DNA of 36,934 bases from Anaerolineae bacterium. Its GTDB lineage: Bacteria > Chloroflexota > Anaerolineae > Aggregatilineales > Phototrophicaceae. Every line of letters begins with the position of its first letter. The first letter of the stretch is position 1. The DNA lies in NCBI GenBank assembly GCA_022824565.1, contig JAJDZQ010000136.1:1-36934 (forward strand). Direction: 5' to 3'. The notes under the pieces are model-generated. The model worked only from the letters and a program-made list of their open reading frames with translations, made no database searches and was not told where the DNA came from. Position numbers and translations under genes: made by a program. Positions 16,594 to 24,631 of this stretch are shown one piece after another.

Positions 16594-17808
16594 TCAGTCC
16601 AGTTTCGCCTTTGCGCGCAGCAATTCGGCTATGTCGGTGCGCTCCCATGGCACATTGACATCCTCGCGGCCAAAATGTCCGTAGGCGGCAACTTGCTTGA
16701 AGATGGGCTGCCTCAAGCCCAGCTGGCGGATGATGGCTTCGGGACGCAAGTCAAAATGCTGGCGGATCAAAGCCTCAATCGCGCTGTCGCTCACCGCGCC
16801 GGTGCCAAAGGTTTCGACTGCCAGCGAGGTCGGCTCGGCTTTGCCAATGGCATAAGACAACTGCAATTCAAAGCGCCGCGCCAGCCGGGCCGCCACCACA
16901 TTCTTGGCGACATAGCGCGCCATATACGCCGCGCTGCGGTCGACTTTGGTGGCGTCCTTGCCAGAAAATGCGCCGCCGCCATGCCGCGCCACACCACCGT
17001 AGGTATCGACAACAATTTTGCGCCCTGTCAAACCGGCATCGCCTTTGGGACCGCCAGTGACAAACCGGCCCGTGGGATTGATGTGATAAATCGTATCGGC
17101 ATCGACCCAGCGGGCGCAGGCTGCATCGCGCTGGATAAAATCGATAAGCTGCCGGCGGATCTCGGCTTGGGAGATGTCGGGCGCGTGCTGTGTCGAAACG
17201 ACGCAGGTATCCACACGGATGGGCTTGCCATGCGCGTATTCGACCGTGATCTGGCACTTGGCATCGGGTCGCAGCCAGGGCATTTCGCCGGCCTTGCGCG
17301 CCGCCGCCAGCCGCCGCATCACGCGATGAGAAAGCGACGCCGTCAGGGGCATCAGCTCGGCGGTTTCGTCGCAGGCAAAGCCGATCAGCATGCCCTGGTC
17401 GCCTGCGCCGGTGCTTTCTAGCTCGTCCTCGCCCTGCGCATCGCCGCGTGCTTCCAGCGCGGTATCTACGCCCGCTTTGATGTCTGGCGATTGCTCGTGC
17501 ACCGAGATCATCACGCCGCAAGTCTGCGCGTCAAATCCATAGTCGGCGGATGTATAGCCGATTTCGGTTAGTGTCTGGCGGACGACAGACTCGATGTCGA
17601 CATAGGCGCTGGTGGTAATCTCGCCGATGACGATGATCAGCCCGGTGGTGGTAGCGGCTTCGCAAGCCACGCGCGCCAGCGGGTCGTTCGCCAAGATCGC
17701 ATCCAGCACCGCATCGCTGATCTGGTCGCAAATCTTGTCGGGGTGTCCCTCGGAGACAGACTCCGAAGTGAAGTAATACTTGGGCGAAGTCATGAAAGTG
17801 GTTGGCAT
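16594..17808 (-). CDS. metK: S-adenosylmethionine synthase
   Basis: The 404-residue enzyme makes S-adenosylmethionine from methionine and ATP. It shows [13 protein letters not shown] (near residue 21), the hexapeptide-type [11 protein letters not shown] (about 135-145) and the glycine-rich [18 protein letters not shown] (about 280-297), all in order. The ATG at 17808 is set by an AAAGGT ribosome site six bases upstream. A longer reading to 17871 stays open but would run through the riboswitch expression platform, so it is rejected. The gene has its own promoter and a SAM-I riboswitch, giving feedback control by its product, and is followed 6 nt later by a methyltransferase gene. Confidence 0.97.
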   Translation of the reverse strand: MPTTFMTSPKYYFTSESVSEGHPDKICDQISDAVLDAILANDPLARVACEAATTTGLIIVIGEITTSAYVDIESVVRQTLTEIGYTSADYGFDAQTCGVMISVHEQSPDIKAGVDTALEARGDAQGEDELESTGAGDQGMLIGFACDETAELMPLTASLSHRVMRRLAAARKAGEMPWLRPDAKCQITVEYAHGKPIRVDTCVVSTQHAPDISQAEIRRQLIDFIQRDAACARWVDADTIYHINPTGRFVTGGPKGDAGLTGRKIVVDTYGGVARHGGGAFSGKDATKVDRSAAYMARYVAKNVVAARLARRFELQLSYAIGKAEPTSLAVETFGTGAVSDSAIEALIRQHFDLRPEAIIRQLGLRQPIFKQVAAYGHFGREDVNVPWERTDIAELLRAKAKLD

Positions 17809-17817
17809 GTCAGACCT

Positions 17818-17861
17818 TTCTGCGGCAACAAAAAACGCCTTGCGGGGCAGCGGGCGCAGAA
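17818..17861 (-). promoter_or_regulatory. riboswitch expression platform before metK
   Basis: Two switch devices are possible. First, TTCTGCG (17855-17861) and CGCAGAA (17818-17824) form a perfect 7-bp stem whose 3' arm runs into the metK ribosome site (AGAAAGG, 17815-17821), so it could hide the site. Second, a GC-rich segment ending GGCG is followed by six T (17830-17835), as in an intrinsic terminator, though its stem is only about 4 bp. I cannot decide between translational and transcriptional control by eye. Confidence 0.5.
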
Positions 17862-17879
17862 GTCCATCCATGGAATACG

Positions 17880-17983
17880 CTCATCTGCCAGAGTATCGAC
17901 CCTGCCGGATGGTGCACCGTCCCGAGCGCTTCGGGGGTTGCCGCGAGTTCAAAGAGCCGGTTCTCTCACTCGCTCTTGATGAG
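17880..17983 (-). ncRNA. SAM-I (S-box) riboswitch aptamer
   Basis: Read on the minus strand, all SAM-I elements are present in order. P1 pairs CTCATC (17978-17983) with GATGAG (17880-17885). P2 is closed by GCGAG/CTCGC. GCGGCAACC follows, then P3 CCCGA-loop-TCGGG (17921-17935), then GGTGCACCATCC (17907-17918), and P4 CAGGGT/ACTCTG just before GGCAGATGAG. The P2 loop CCGG can pair with CCGG of the J3/4 strand, where the classical version pairs CTGG with CCAG; this compensatory change supports the pseudoknot. SAM binding should lower expression of metK and the methyltransferase. Confidence 0.93.
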
Positions 17984-18014
17984 TGCCGCACTCTCAGGCA
18001 GCGCAGCAAATAGC

Positions 18015-18043
18015 AGTATAACACAGCTTGAAATTTCGTGCAA
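18015..18043 (-). promoter_or_regulatory. metK promoter
   Basis: On the minus strand TTGCAC (18038-18043), a 17-nt spacer and TATACT (18015-18020) with an upstream TG (extended -10 TGTTATACT) place the start near 18008, about 25 nt before the riboswitch aptamer. This puts metK on its own promoter in the gap after folE. The same TGTTATACT occurs before folBK. Confidence 0.7.
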
Positions 18044-18063
18044 AGCGTCAGCGCGAAGGATGG

Positions 18064-18771
18064 CTACAAGATGGGCTTGTGCTGGATTTGCGACATGAAT
18101 TCGCGACGCAGGTCGGGGTTGCAGGCAAATTCTCCCAGCATGGCGCGGGTGGTCATGCTGGGGTGATGCTTCTTGACGCCACGAATCATGGAGCACATAT
18201 GCTGGGCTGTCATCGCCACCGCCACGCCACGCGGCGACAGCACTTCGTCGAGGAACTCGGCAACTTGCTGGGTCAGCCGTTCTTGCACTTGCAAGCGGCG
18301 CGCAAACATATCGACGATGCGGGGGATCTTGCTAAGCCCGATGATCTTGCCATCCGGGATGTAGGCGACATAAGCGCGGCCTATAAACGGCAGCAGGTGA
18401 TGCTCGCACAAGCTGTAATATTCGATATCGCTGACGACGATCATATCGGCATAGCAGACGCGGAAGACGGCATCATTGATCAATTGAACCGGGTCGGTCG
18501 TATAGCCGCTGACCAGTTCGCTATAGGCTTTGGCGACGCGCTTTGGCGTATCCAGCAAGCCCTCGCGGCTTGGCTGCTCGCCCAGGGCCTGAAGTAGATC
18601 GAAAACTGCGCGCTTCGCCGCCTTTTCGTCAACCGACTGGCCCGATAATCCGTAACGACGGCGTAGATCTGGCGAATTCAACAACTCCTGAATGCCATTG
18701 TTTTTTGCTTTTGCCACCTGCGTTTCATGGCTAAGGGCTGCCTCAGCCAATCTGTTTCCACGGTGTTTCAT
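18064..18771 (-). CDS. folE: GTP cyclohydrolase I
   Basis: The 235-residue enzyme converts GTP to 7,8-dihydroneopterin triphosphate, the first step of folate (and pterin) synthesis. It has the zinc and catalytic motifs [14 protein letters not shown] (about 120-133, Cys and His ligands) and HMCSMIRGV (about 194-202, second Cys), plus [10 protein letters not shown] (about 150-159). The first 35 residues are a poorly conserved charged extension. The ATG at 18771 has GAGG eight bases upstream. It is divergent from the FolB-FolK fusion, so two adjacent units supply early folate steps, and it lies upstream of metK, which has its own promoter. Confidence 0.96.
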   Translation of the reverse strand: MKHRGNRLAEAALSHETQVAKAKNNGIQELLNSPDLRRRYGLSGQSVDEKAAKRAVFDLLQALGEQPSREGLLDTPKRVAKAYSELVSGYTTDPVQLINDAVFRVCYADMIVVSDIEYYSLCEHHLLPFIGRAYVAYIPDGKIIGLSKIPRIVDMFARRLQVQERLTQQVAEFLDEVLSPRGVAVAMTAQHMCSMIRGVKKHHPSMTTRAMLGEFACNPDLRREFMSQIQHKPIL

Positions 18772-18828
18772 TGAATTGTCCTCAGATTATGAAACGAACT
18801 CCTCAAACTAATGGCTCGTCCGTCTATC

Positions 18829-18837
18829 TGTTATACT
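18829..18837 (+). promoter_or_regulatory. extended -10 promoter for folBK
   Basis: TGTTATACT (18829-18837) is an extended -10 element identical to that of metK; no -35 box is evident. Transcription would begin near 18844, leaving a leader of about 185 nt before the folBK start, which contains a repeat-like segment and a small ORF. Confidence 0.55.
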
Positions 18838-18874
18838 ATGCCAACATTATCGGGAAAATGCAAGGGGGTTGGTC

Positions 18875-19042
18875 ATGTTAGGCGTGGTGAGTAGCGTGGC
18901 TAGGCCACCATTTGCCCCCACCCTCTATCCTTCCCCCATAAAGAAGCAGGGACTTCAAAACGTAGTAGCGCTCCTCTGCCCTCATTTTGGGGGCAAGGGG
19001 CTGGGGGATGGGAGCAGGCTGCGCAGCGATGGACATCATTGA
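18875..19042 (+). CDS. possible 55-aa leader ORF before folBK
   Basis: An ATG at 18875 is preceded at 6 nt by AAGGGGG (18862-18868) and lies about 30 nt after the predicted transcription start. The frame runs 55 codons to TGA at 19040-19042, overlapping the folBK start (19029) by 14 nt in another frame. By placement it could be a leader ORF that couples translation to folBK. The peptide (Gly, Pro, Leu rich, mostly inside a repeat-like segment) resembles no family I know, so it may be an accidental frame. Confidence 0.3.
   Translation: MLGVVSSVARPPFAPTLYPSPIKKQGLQNVVALLCPHFGGKGLGDGSRLRSDGHH
18905..19014. repeat. degenerate C-rich/G-rich inverted repeat element
   Basis: A C-rich left arm (TTTGCCCCCACCC...CCTTCCCCCATAA, 18911-18942) faces a G-rich right arm (TTTTGGGGGCAAGGGGCTGG and GGGATGGG, 18986-19012) around a core of about 45 nt. 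The arms match imperfectly in inverted orientation, with CTTGCCCCCAAAA/CTTCCCCCATAA the best block. This composition differs from neighbouring genes and resembles dispersed miniature repeats of the CCCCCAGCCCC type seen in some Chloroflexota and cyanobacteria. Only this copy is visible in the window. Confidence 0.4.
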
Positions 19043-19916
19043 ACTGCAGAACCTGCGATTGCGCGCGCGCATCGGCTTCAGCCCGCACGAGCGCGAAGGA
19101 TGGCAGGATGTGGTTATCAACATGCGCCTGGGCAGCGAGCTGCGGCTGGCGGGCGAAAGTGATGACCCGGCCGACGCGCTGAATTATAAGCCGATCAGCA
19201 AAGCGGTCATCCAGCTCGTCAAGAGTCGGCGCTTTGCCTTGGTCGAGAAGCTGGCTGAACAGGTTGCCTGCCTGGCAATTTTGGGTTTTGGCGCGCCCTA
19301 TGCAGAAGTCAATGTACAGAAGCCGGGTGCCCTGCGGCATGCCGATTCTGTCGGCATTCGCATCGTGCGTCGTCCCGCCGATTATGCGCGCAACATCGCC
19401 TATATCTCGCTGGGTTCCAATATCGCGCCAGAGCGCAACCTGCGCGCTGCCGTTGCGCTGCTGCGAAGCGGGACGACCGTCTTGGCAAGCTCGCCTGTTT
19501 ATCGCACGCCGCCCCAAGGCGATATACAGCAGCCGGCTTTCCTGAATATGGCGGTCAAAGCCCACACACTGCGCTCTCCGCTCGAATTCAAGCGCCGCGT
19601 CCTCGACCGCATTGAAAGGAAGTTGCAACGTCAGCGCGACCCCCACAATGTCAACGCGCCGCGGACTATCGATCTGGACATCGCGCTTTGGAATGACGAA
19701 ATTATCGAATACGGCAGCAAACCCTGGCGCATCCCCGATACCGAAATCACCCGTTATGCGCATGTGGCTGTGCCCCTGGCCGACCTCGCGCCGGCGTATG
19801 CGCATCCCATGACGGGCGAAACCTTGCGCAAGATTGCGGATCGGCTGGATGCAAGCGGCCTGCAGAAACTGAATATTGATCTTGAGGCAGAGCTCGACTC
19901 AGACTTTCGCTCTTGA
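19029..19916 (+). CDS. folK: bifunctional dihydroneopterin aldolase / HPPK (FolB-FolK fusion)
   Basis: The 295-residue protein joins two folate enzymes. Residues about 1-115 are FolB (MDIIELQNLRLRARIGFSPHER, in part, then the conserved YKPISKAV and LVEKLAEQVA), which cleaves dihydroneopterin. Residues about 122-290 are FolK: AYISLGSNIAPERNL, YRTPPQGD, and the HPPK signature with APRTIDLDIALW, which transfers pyrophosphate from ATP to the pterin. The ATG at 19029 follows directly on the conserved FolB start; its ribosome site (GGGAG about 14 nt upstream) is weak. Such fusions are known in several bacteria. folP is not in the window. Confidence 0.93.
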   Translation: MDIIELQNLRLRARIGFSPHEREGWQDVVINMRLGSELRLAGESDDPADALNYKPISKAVIQLVKSRRFALVEKLAEQVACLAILGFGAPYAEVNVQKPGALRHADSVGIRIVRRPADYARNIAYISLGSNIAPERNLRAAVALLRSGTTVLASSPVYRTPPQGDIQQPAFLNMAVKAHTLRSPLEFKRRVLDRIERKLQRQRDPHNVNAPRTIDLDIALWNDEIIEYGSKPWRIPDTEITRYAHVAVPLADLAPAYAHPMTGETLRKIADRLDASGLQKLNIDLEAELDSDFRS

Positions 19917-20021
19917 GAAATGTATCTGCCAGTGGCAACCGATTGCACCCTGCCGCCGATTTGACAGCTGCGTTAAAATGATGTGCACGAAAGTAACGCC
20001 GCGCAGAATACAGGACAAACC

Positions 20022-20675
20022 ATGGCAATGCCCGGGCTCATCACACTCAGTCAACCTCGCTCGGCAGCGGCGGAAGCCTACCGCAGTCTGCGCACCAACC
20101 TCATGTTCAGCAGCGTCGAGAAGCCCATCCGTACCCTGCTGGTCACCTCGGCGGCGCGCGAAGACCAAAAGAGCGCAACACTGGCCAACCTGGCCGTGAC
20201 ATTCGCGCAAGCGGGCAACCGCACCATCCTTGTCGATGCCGATCTGCGTCAACCACAGCAGCACAAGATCTGGGACTTGGAAAATCCGCGCGGCCTCAGC
20301 CAAATGATGGTCGATGATGCAGCCCTGCAAGACCCGCCTCTGCACGACAGCCCGGTGGACAACTTGCAAGTGCTTTGTACGGGCGAGCTGCCACCCAACC
20401 CGGCCGACCTGCTCGGCGGGGTGCGCATGGGCGACATCATCGCCGCGCTGAAACAACGAGCGGATTATGTGCTCTTTGATAGCCCGCCGGTGCTGGCAGC
20501 CACCGACGCGGCGCTGTTGGGTATCAAGCTTGATGCGGCGCTGCTGGCTGTGCGCGCTGGCGATACGCGCCGCGACCATACCGCCCAAGCCCGTCAAGCG
20601 CTGGAACGGGTGCATGTGCGCATCGTAGGCGCTGTGCTGACCAATGCCCCGCGTGAAAACCAAGGGACCTATTGA
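20022..20675 (+). CDS. CpsD/CapB-like BY-kinase ATPase with degenerate P-loop
   Basis: The 217-residue protein has the BY-kinase/MinD-like layout: the AEAYRSLRTNLMFS helix (about 17-30), a P-loop region, Walker A' ILVDADLR (about 69-76) and Walker B YVLFDSPP (about 149-156). In the P-loop the usual G-E-G-K-S-T is R-E-D-Q-K-S-A (about 46-52): Lys and Ser stay but both glycines and the Thr are changed. The C-terminus ends in a single Tyr rather than a Tyr cluster. It heads the polysaccharide operon and probably pairs with the Wzz-like protein at 27274. The start could be GTG at 19983; ATG 20022 has AGGAC upstream. Confidence 0.82.
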   Translation: MAMPGLITLSQPRSAAAEAYRSLRTNLMFSSVEKPIRTLLVTSAAREDQKSATLANLAVTFAQAGNRTILVDADLRQPQQHKIWDLENPRGLSQMMVDDAALQDPPLHDSPVDNLQVLCTGELPPNPADLLGGVRMGDIIAALKQRADYVLFDSPPVLAATDAALLGIKLDAALLAVRAGDTRRDHTAQARQALERVHVRIVGAVLTNAPRENQGTY

Positions 20676-20683
20676 GCGCGACA

Positions 20684-21754
20684 ATGAAAGGCCTCATCTT
20701 GAGTGGCGGCAAGGGCACACGGCTCTATCCGTTGACATATACCCGCGCCAAGCAGCTAATCCCGGTCGCCAACAAGCCGGTGCTGGTGCGCGTCATAGAA
20801 GCCATCCGCGAAGCAGGCGTGCGCGAAATCGGCATCGTGGTCGGGCATACCGCGCCAGAAATTCGCTCGGCGCTGGGCGACGGCGCGCAATGGGATGTGT
20901 CGCTCACCTACATCCAACAAGACAGCCCAGACGGCTTGGCGCACGCGGTCAAAATCTCGCGAGAATTTTTGCGCGATGATCCCTTTGTGATGTTTCTGGG
21001 CGACAATGTCATCCAGGGCGGCATCAGCCAGCTCATCCGCGACTTTGCAAGCAGCGACTGGCATAGCCAAATCGTGTTGAAGGAGGTGGAAAATCCATCG
21101 GCTTATGGCGTGGCGAAGCTGCGGGCGGATGGCAGCATTGAACAGTTGATTGAAAAGCCAGCCGACCCGCCCAGCAACCTGGCGCTGGTGGGCATCTACA
21201 TGTTCGACCGACATGTCTTCGAAGCGGTGGAGAAAATCAAACCGTCGGCGCGCGGCGAATATGAGATTACCGATGCCATCCAGTGGCTGGTCGACCACGG
21301 CTGCCGCGTCTTCCCGCATGTGCATCGTGGCTGGTGGATCGACACGGGCAAACCCACCGACATGCTGGATGCCAACAGCTATGTGCTGGAAGAGATCGAG
21401 CCGTCCATCGCTGAATGCGCCGAGATTGATAACCGCTCCTTGGTCGATGCGCGGGTGACATTGCAGGCTGGCGCGCGCATCATCAACAGCGTCTTGCGCG
21501 GACCGACGATCATTGGCAAAGACAGCGTCGTCGAGAATAGTTACATCGGTCCTTTCACGAGCATTTATCATGGCTGCCAGATTAGCAATTGCGAGATCGA
21601 GCGCAGCATCATTTTGGAAAATAGCCGCGTCTGCGATATTGATGCCACCCTGCGCGACAGCCTGATTGGTCGCAATGCGGCTATCAATCGCAGCGCCGGC
21701 AAGCCGACTGGCACGAAGATGAATCTGGGCGACCACAGCAGCATTTGGGTCTGA
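20684..21754 (+). CDS. rmlA: glucose-1-phosphate thymidylyltransferase, long form
   Basis: The 356-residue protein starts MKGLILSGGKGTRLYPLT, the nucleotidyltransferase signature, with KQLIPVANKPV (about 24-34), FLGDN (about 102-106) and EKP later. From about residue 245 it continues as a left-handed beta-helix with hexapeptide-like repeats, the mark of the long RmlA form rather than the E. coli type of about 290 residues. It makes dTDP-glucose from dTTP and glucose 1-phosphate. TTG at 20672, overlapping the previous stop, is an alternative start with AGGGA before it; I prefer the ATG because families begin there. It is 8 nt after the BY-kinase gene. Confidence 0.9.
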   Translation: MKGLILSGGKGTRLYPLTYTRAKQLIPVANKPVLVRVIEAIREAGVREIGIVVGHTAPEIRSALGDGAQWDVSLTYIQQDSPDGLAHAVKISREFLRDDPFVMFLGDNVIQGGISQLIRDFASSDWHSQIVLKEVENPSAYGVAKLRADGSIEQLIEKPADPPSNLALVGIYMFDRHVFEAVEKIKPSARGEYEITDAIQWLVDHGCRVFPHVHRGWWIDTGKPTDMLDANSYVLEEIEPSIAECAEIDNRSLVDARVTLQAGARIINSVLRGPTIIGKDSVVENSYIGPFTSIYHGCQISNCEIERSIILENSRVCDIDATLRDSLIGRNAAINRSAGKPTGTKMNLGDHSSIWV

Positions 21755-21771
21755 GCCGGGGCGGAGGCGCG

Positions 21772-22803
21772 ATGAAAAACATTCTGGTTACAGGTGGCGC
21801 CGGTTTCATCGGCAGCGCCTTCATCCGACACATGGTCGCGACTTATCCCGACTACAATATCATCTGCTATGACAAGCTGACTTATGCGGGCAATATCGAC
21901 AACCTCCTGCCCGTCAGCGACGAGCCAAATTACCGCTTCGAACGCGGCGATATCGCCGACCGAGCCGCAGTCCACACGGCGCTGCAACGCCATAACATTG
22001 ACACGATCGTCAACTTCGCCGCCGAAAGCCATGTAGACCGCAGCATCCTGTCTCCAGACGCCTTCATCCACACCGATGTCGTCGGTGCCTACATCTTGCT
22101 GGACGAAGGGCGCAAGCACGGCATTGGCCGCTTTTGCCAGGTATCGACTGACGAGGTCTACGGCGATATTGACGAGGGGCTGTCTGTCGAAGGCGACCGC
22201 TTTCTGCCCAACAGTCCCTATGCAGCCAGCAAAGCCGGTGGTGAATTGATGCTGCGCGCCTACCAGGTTACCTATGGCATGGACACAGTCATAACGCGCG
22301 GCAGCAACACCTATGGACCCTATCAATACCCAGAAAAGCTGATTCCTTTTTTCACAACCGAAGCGCTGGATGACCGCCCGCTGCCCTTGTATGGCGATGG
22401 CCTGCAAATCCGCGACTGGCTCTATGTCGATGACCATGCTCGCGGCGTCGACTGTATATTGCACCGCGGCAAAACTGGCGAAGCCTACAACCTGGCTGGC
22501 GAAAACCAACGGCACAATATCGAAGTTACGCGGCAGATTCTCGAGCAGCTGGGCAAGCCGCCAACGTTGATCCGCCATGTGCCAGACCGCGAAGGCCACG
22601 ACCGGCGCTATGCCATGACAGCCGCCAAAGCGCGCGCGCTGGGTTGGCAGCGAGCATACAATTTTGAGCGAGGCCTGGCGGAGACCGTGCGTTGGTATGT
22701 GGAAAATGACTGGTGGTGGCGCAAGATCAAAACGGGCGAATACCTGGCCTATTATCAAAGTCAATATAGCGACCGGCTGGCAGCGGCGACCGCGGCGCCA
22801 TGA
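21772..22803 (+). CDS. rmlB: dTDP-glucose 4,6-dehydratase
   Basis: The 343-residue extended SDR enzyme has the NAD-binding GGAGFIGSAF (about 8-17), FAAESHVDRSI (about 81-91), the catalytic STDEVYGD and YAASK motifs (Tyr and Lys about 157-161), and RGSNTYGPYQYPEKLIP. It converts dTDP-glucose to dTDP-4-keto-6-deoxyglucose. The start is fixed by GGAGG five to six bases before the ATG. rmlD overlaps its stop by four bases (ATGA). Confidence 0.96.
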   Translation: MKNILVTGGAGFIGSAFIRHMVATYPDYNIICYDKLTYAGNIDNLLPVSDEPNYRFERGDIADRAAVHTALQRHNIDTIVNFAAESHVDRSILSPDAFIHTDVVGAYILLDEGRKHGIGRFCQVSTDEVYGDIDEGLSVEGDRFLPNSPYAASKAGGELMLRAYQVTYGMDTVITRGSNTYGPYQYPEKLIPFFTTEALDDRPLPLYGDGLQIRDWLYVDDHARGVDCILHRGKTGEAYNLAGENQRHNIEVTRQILEQLGKPPTLIRHVPDREGHDRRYAMTAAKARALGWQRAYNFERGLAETVRWYVENDWWWRKIKTGEYLAYYQSQYSDRLAAATAAP

Positions 22804-23645
22804 AAATCCTGATCACCGGCGCGAGCGGCATGCTGGGCAGCGCGCTGCAATCGGTGTTGCGCCCCGGGCACGATGTCATCGGCACAGACAGTTCCACACT
22901 GGACATCACAGATTACGCAGCTTGCAAACAGCTGATAACCGCCCTGCATCCGCATATTTTGCTGCATGCCGCCGCCTATACCGATGTGAATGGCTGCGCG
23001 TTGGACCCACCAAAGGCACTGCGAATCAATGGCGTGGGCACACAAAATCTCGCCGCCGTCACCGCCCAGCTCGGCATGGCCATGCTCTATGTCAGCAGCA
23101 ACGAAGTCTTCGATGGCAAGCTGGGGCGCGCTTATCACGAATATGCTGACGCCAAGCCAATGAACGCTTATGGCTGGAGCAAATGGTACGGCGAACGCGC
23201 GCTGGTGCAAGTCAATCCGCGCCATTATATTGTGCGCACAGCCTGGCTTTTTGCGCCGGGCGGCCACAATTTCATCCATGCCATCCTCAATGCAGCGCGG
23301 CGCGGCCGCCCATTGCGAGTCGTCACGAACGAAATCAGCAATCCGACTTCCACGCATGATCTGGCGGCAGCCATCGGCACATTGATTACTAGCGACCGCT
23401 ATGGAACCTATCACCTGGTAAATGAAGGGGCTGTCAGTCGCTGGGGGCTGGCGAGGTTTGCCCTGGACGAGGCGGGCCTTGCCGACACGGTGATCGCGCG
23501 CATCAGCAGTCAGCAATGGCAGCGCCCCTCCCGGCCGCCAGAACACACGCCCCTGGCGAATATCGCCGCCGCCAGCCTGGGGATTCGCCTGCGGGCCTGG
23601 CAAGAGGCGGTGCGCGACTTTGTGGCAGCCGAGGCGCCTGGATGA
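22800..23645 (+). CDS. rmlD: dTDP-4-dehydrorhamnose reductase-like SDR
   Basis: The 281-residue protein has ITGASGMLGSAL (about 5-16), HAAAYTDVNGCA (about 61-72), YVSSNEVFDG (about 98-107) and the catalytic YGWSK (Tyr, Lys about 123-127), all typical of RmlD. RmlD reduces dTDP-4-keto-rhamnose to dTDP-L-rhamnose with NAD(P)H. No RmlC epimerase gene is visible in this cluster, so either it is elsewhere or this reductase acts on the non-epimerised sugar. It is coupled by 4-nt overlaps to rmlB before it and to the glycosyltransferase after it. Confidence 0.9.
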   Translation: MKILITGASGMLGSALQSVLRPGHDVIGTDSSTLDITDYAACKQLITALHPHILLHAAAYTDVNGCALDPPKALRINGVGTQNLAAVTAQLGMAMLYVSSNEVFDGKLGRAYHEYADAKPMNAYGWSKWYGERALVQVNPRHYIVRTAWLFAPGGHNFIHAILNAARRGRPLRVVTNEISNPTSTHDLAAAIGTLITSDRYGTYHLVNEGAVSRWGLARFALDEAGLADTVIARISSQQWQRPSRPPEHTPLANIAAASLGIRLRAWQEAVRDFVAAEAPG

Positions 23646-24592
23646 CTGCGCCGCGTCTGTCGGTTGTCATCCCCAATTGGAACGGCAAACGTTACTTGGG
23701 TCCTTGCCTCGATTCCCTGCGCGCGCAGACCCAGCCCGCCATCGAAGTCATCATCGTCGACAACGCCTCCACCGATGGCTCGCAACAATTGGTGCGGGCA
23801 GGCTACTCGGAAATGCGGTTGATCGAATTGCCGCAGAATCAGGGTTTCACGGGCGCATGCAACCGGGGAATGCGCGAGGCGGCAGGAGAATTTGTCGCGC
23901 TGCTGAACAACGATACAGAAGTCGCCAGCGACTGGGCTGCGCAGGTAATCAAGGCGCTGGATGAGAAGCCGGCCGCTGGCCTGGTCGCCTGCAAGATGCT
24001 GCTGTACGACCAGCGCGAGCGATTGCATACCGCCGGCGATTTCTTCGCCATAGACGGCAGCGCGGGCAATCGTGGTTTTGGCGAGATCGACCATGGGCAA
24101 TATGATGGTGGCGATTATGTCTTTTCGGCTTGTGGCGGCGCGGCCGTTTATCGAAGCAGCCTGCTGGCAGAGATCGGCTTTTTGGATGACGACTTCTTCT
24201 TCTTGCTGGAAGATGTCGATATCGCCTGGCGCGCGCAACTGGCTGGTTATTCGGTGTGGTTTGCGCCCGGCGCAGTCGTCTATCATCATTTATCGGCGAC
24301 TGGAGGCGGCAAGACTGCCAGCTATTACGCGGGACGCAACGGCATCTGGTTGATCGCCAAGAATATGCCGTCTGGCCTGCTGCGGAAGTATTGGCGGCGC
24401 ATCGTGGCGCGGCAGACCAGGCTGTTTTTCGATGCGCTGATGGCCTGGCGCGGAGAGGCGGCGCGGGCGAGGCTGCGTGGCATGGCGGCCGGCCTCTTGA
24501 GCCTGCGCGGCATCTTGGCAAAACGGCGTAAAATCCAGGCTCTGCGGCGCGTCAGCGATGCCGATATTGACAGCTTGCTCACGCGAAAATGA
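23642..24592 (+). CDS. glycosyltransferase family 2 (rhamnosyltransferase-like)
   Basis: The 316-residue protein begins SVVIPNWNGKRYL (about 7-19) and has VDNASTDGS (about 40-48), ALLNNDTEV with the metal-binding DxD-like site (about 89-97), and FFLLEDVDIAWRAQLAGY (about 186-203), the ED-D acceptor motif. This order matches GT2 enzymes of the WbbL type that add rhamnose from dTDP-rhamnose. The C-terminal third is basic and may lie on the membrane surface. The ATG overlaps the rmlD stop (ATGA), so it is translated with the sugar-nucleotide genes that would supply its donor. The acceptor is unknown. Confidence 0.88.
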   Translation: MTAPRLSVVIPNWNGKRYLGPCLDSLRAQTQPAIEVIIVDNASTDGSQQLVRAGYSEMRLIELPQNQGFTGACNRGMREAAGEFVALLNNDTEVASDWAAQVIKALDEKPAAGLVACKMLLYDQRERLHTAGDFFAIDGSAGNRGFGEIDHGQYDGGDYVFSACGGAAVYRSSLLAEIGFLDDDFFFLLEDVDIAWRAQLAGYSVWFAPGAVVYHHLSATGGGKTASYYAGRNGIWLIAKNMPSGLLRKYWRRIVARQTRLFFDALMAWRGEAARARLRGMAAGLLSLRGILAKRRKIQALRRVSDADIDSLLTRK

Positions 24593-24631
24593 GCCGGGGG
24601 CGCTGGTGCAATCTCCGTGATTAACCATGTT

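Noticed and set aside
17809-17871. Longer start for metK at 17871
   Set aside because: It would place coding sequence in the riboswitch expression platform; the ATG at 17808 has a proper ribosome site.
19961-19979. TTGACA followed by TAAAAT before the BY-kinase gene
   Set aside because: The boxes are only 7 nt apart, too close for one promoter. Either may be real with an unseen partner, but I could not support a promoter.
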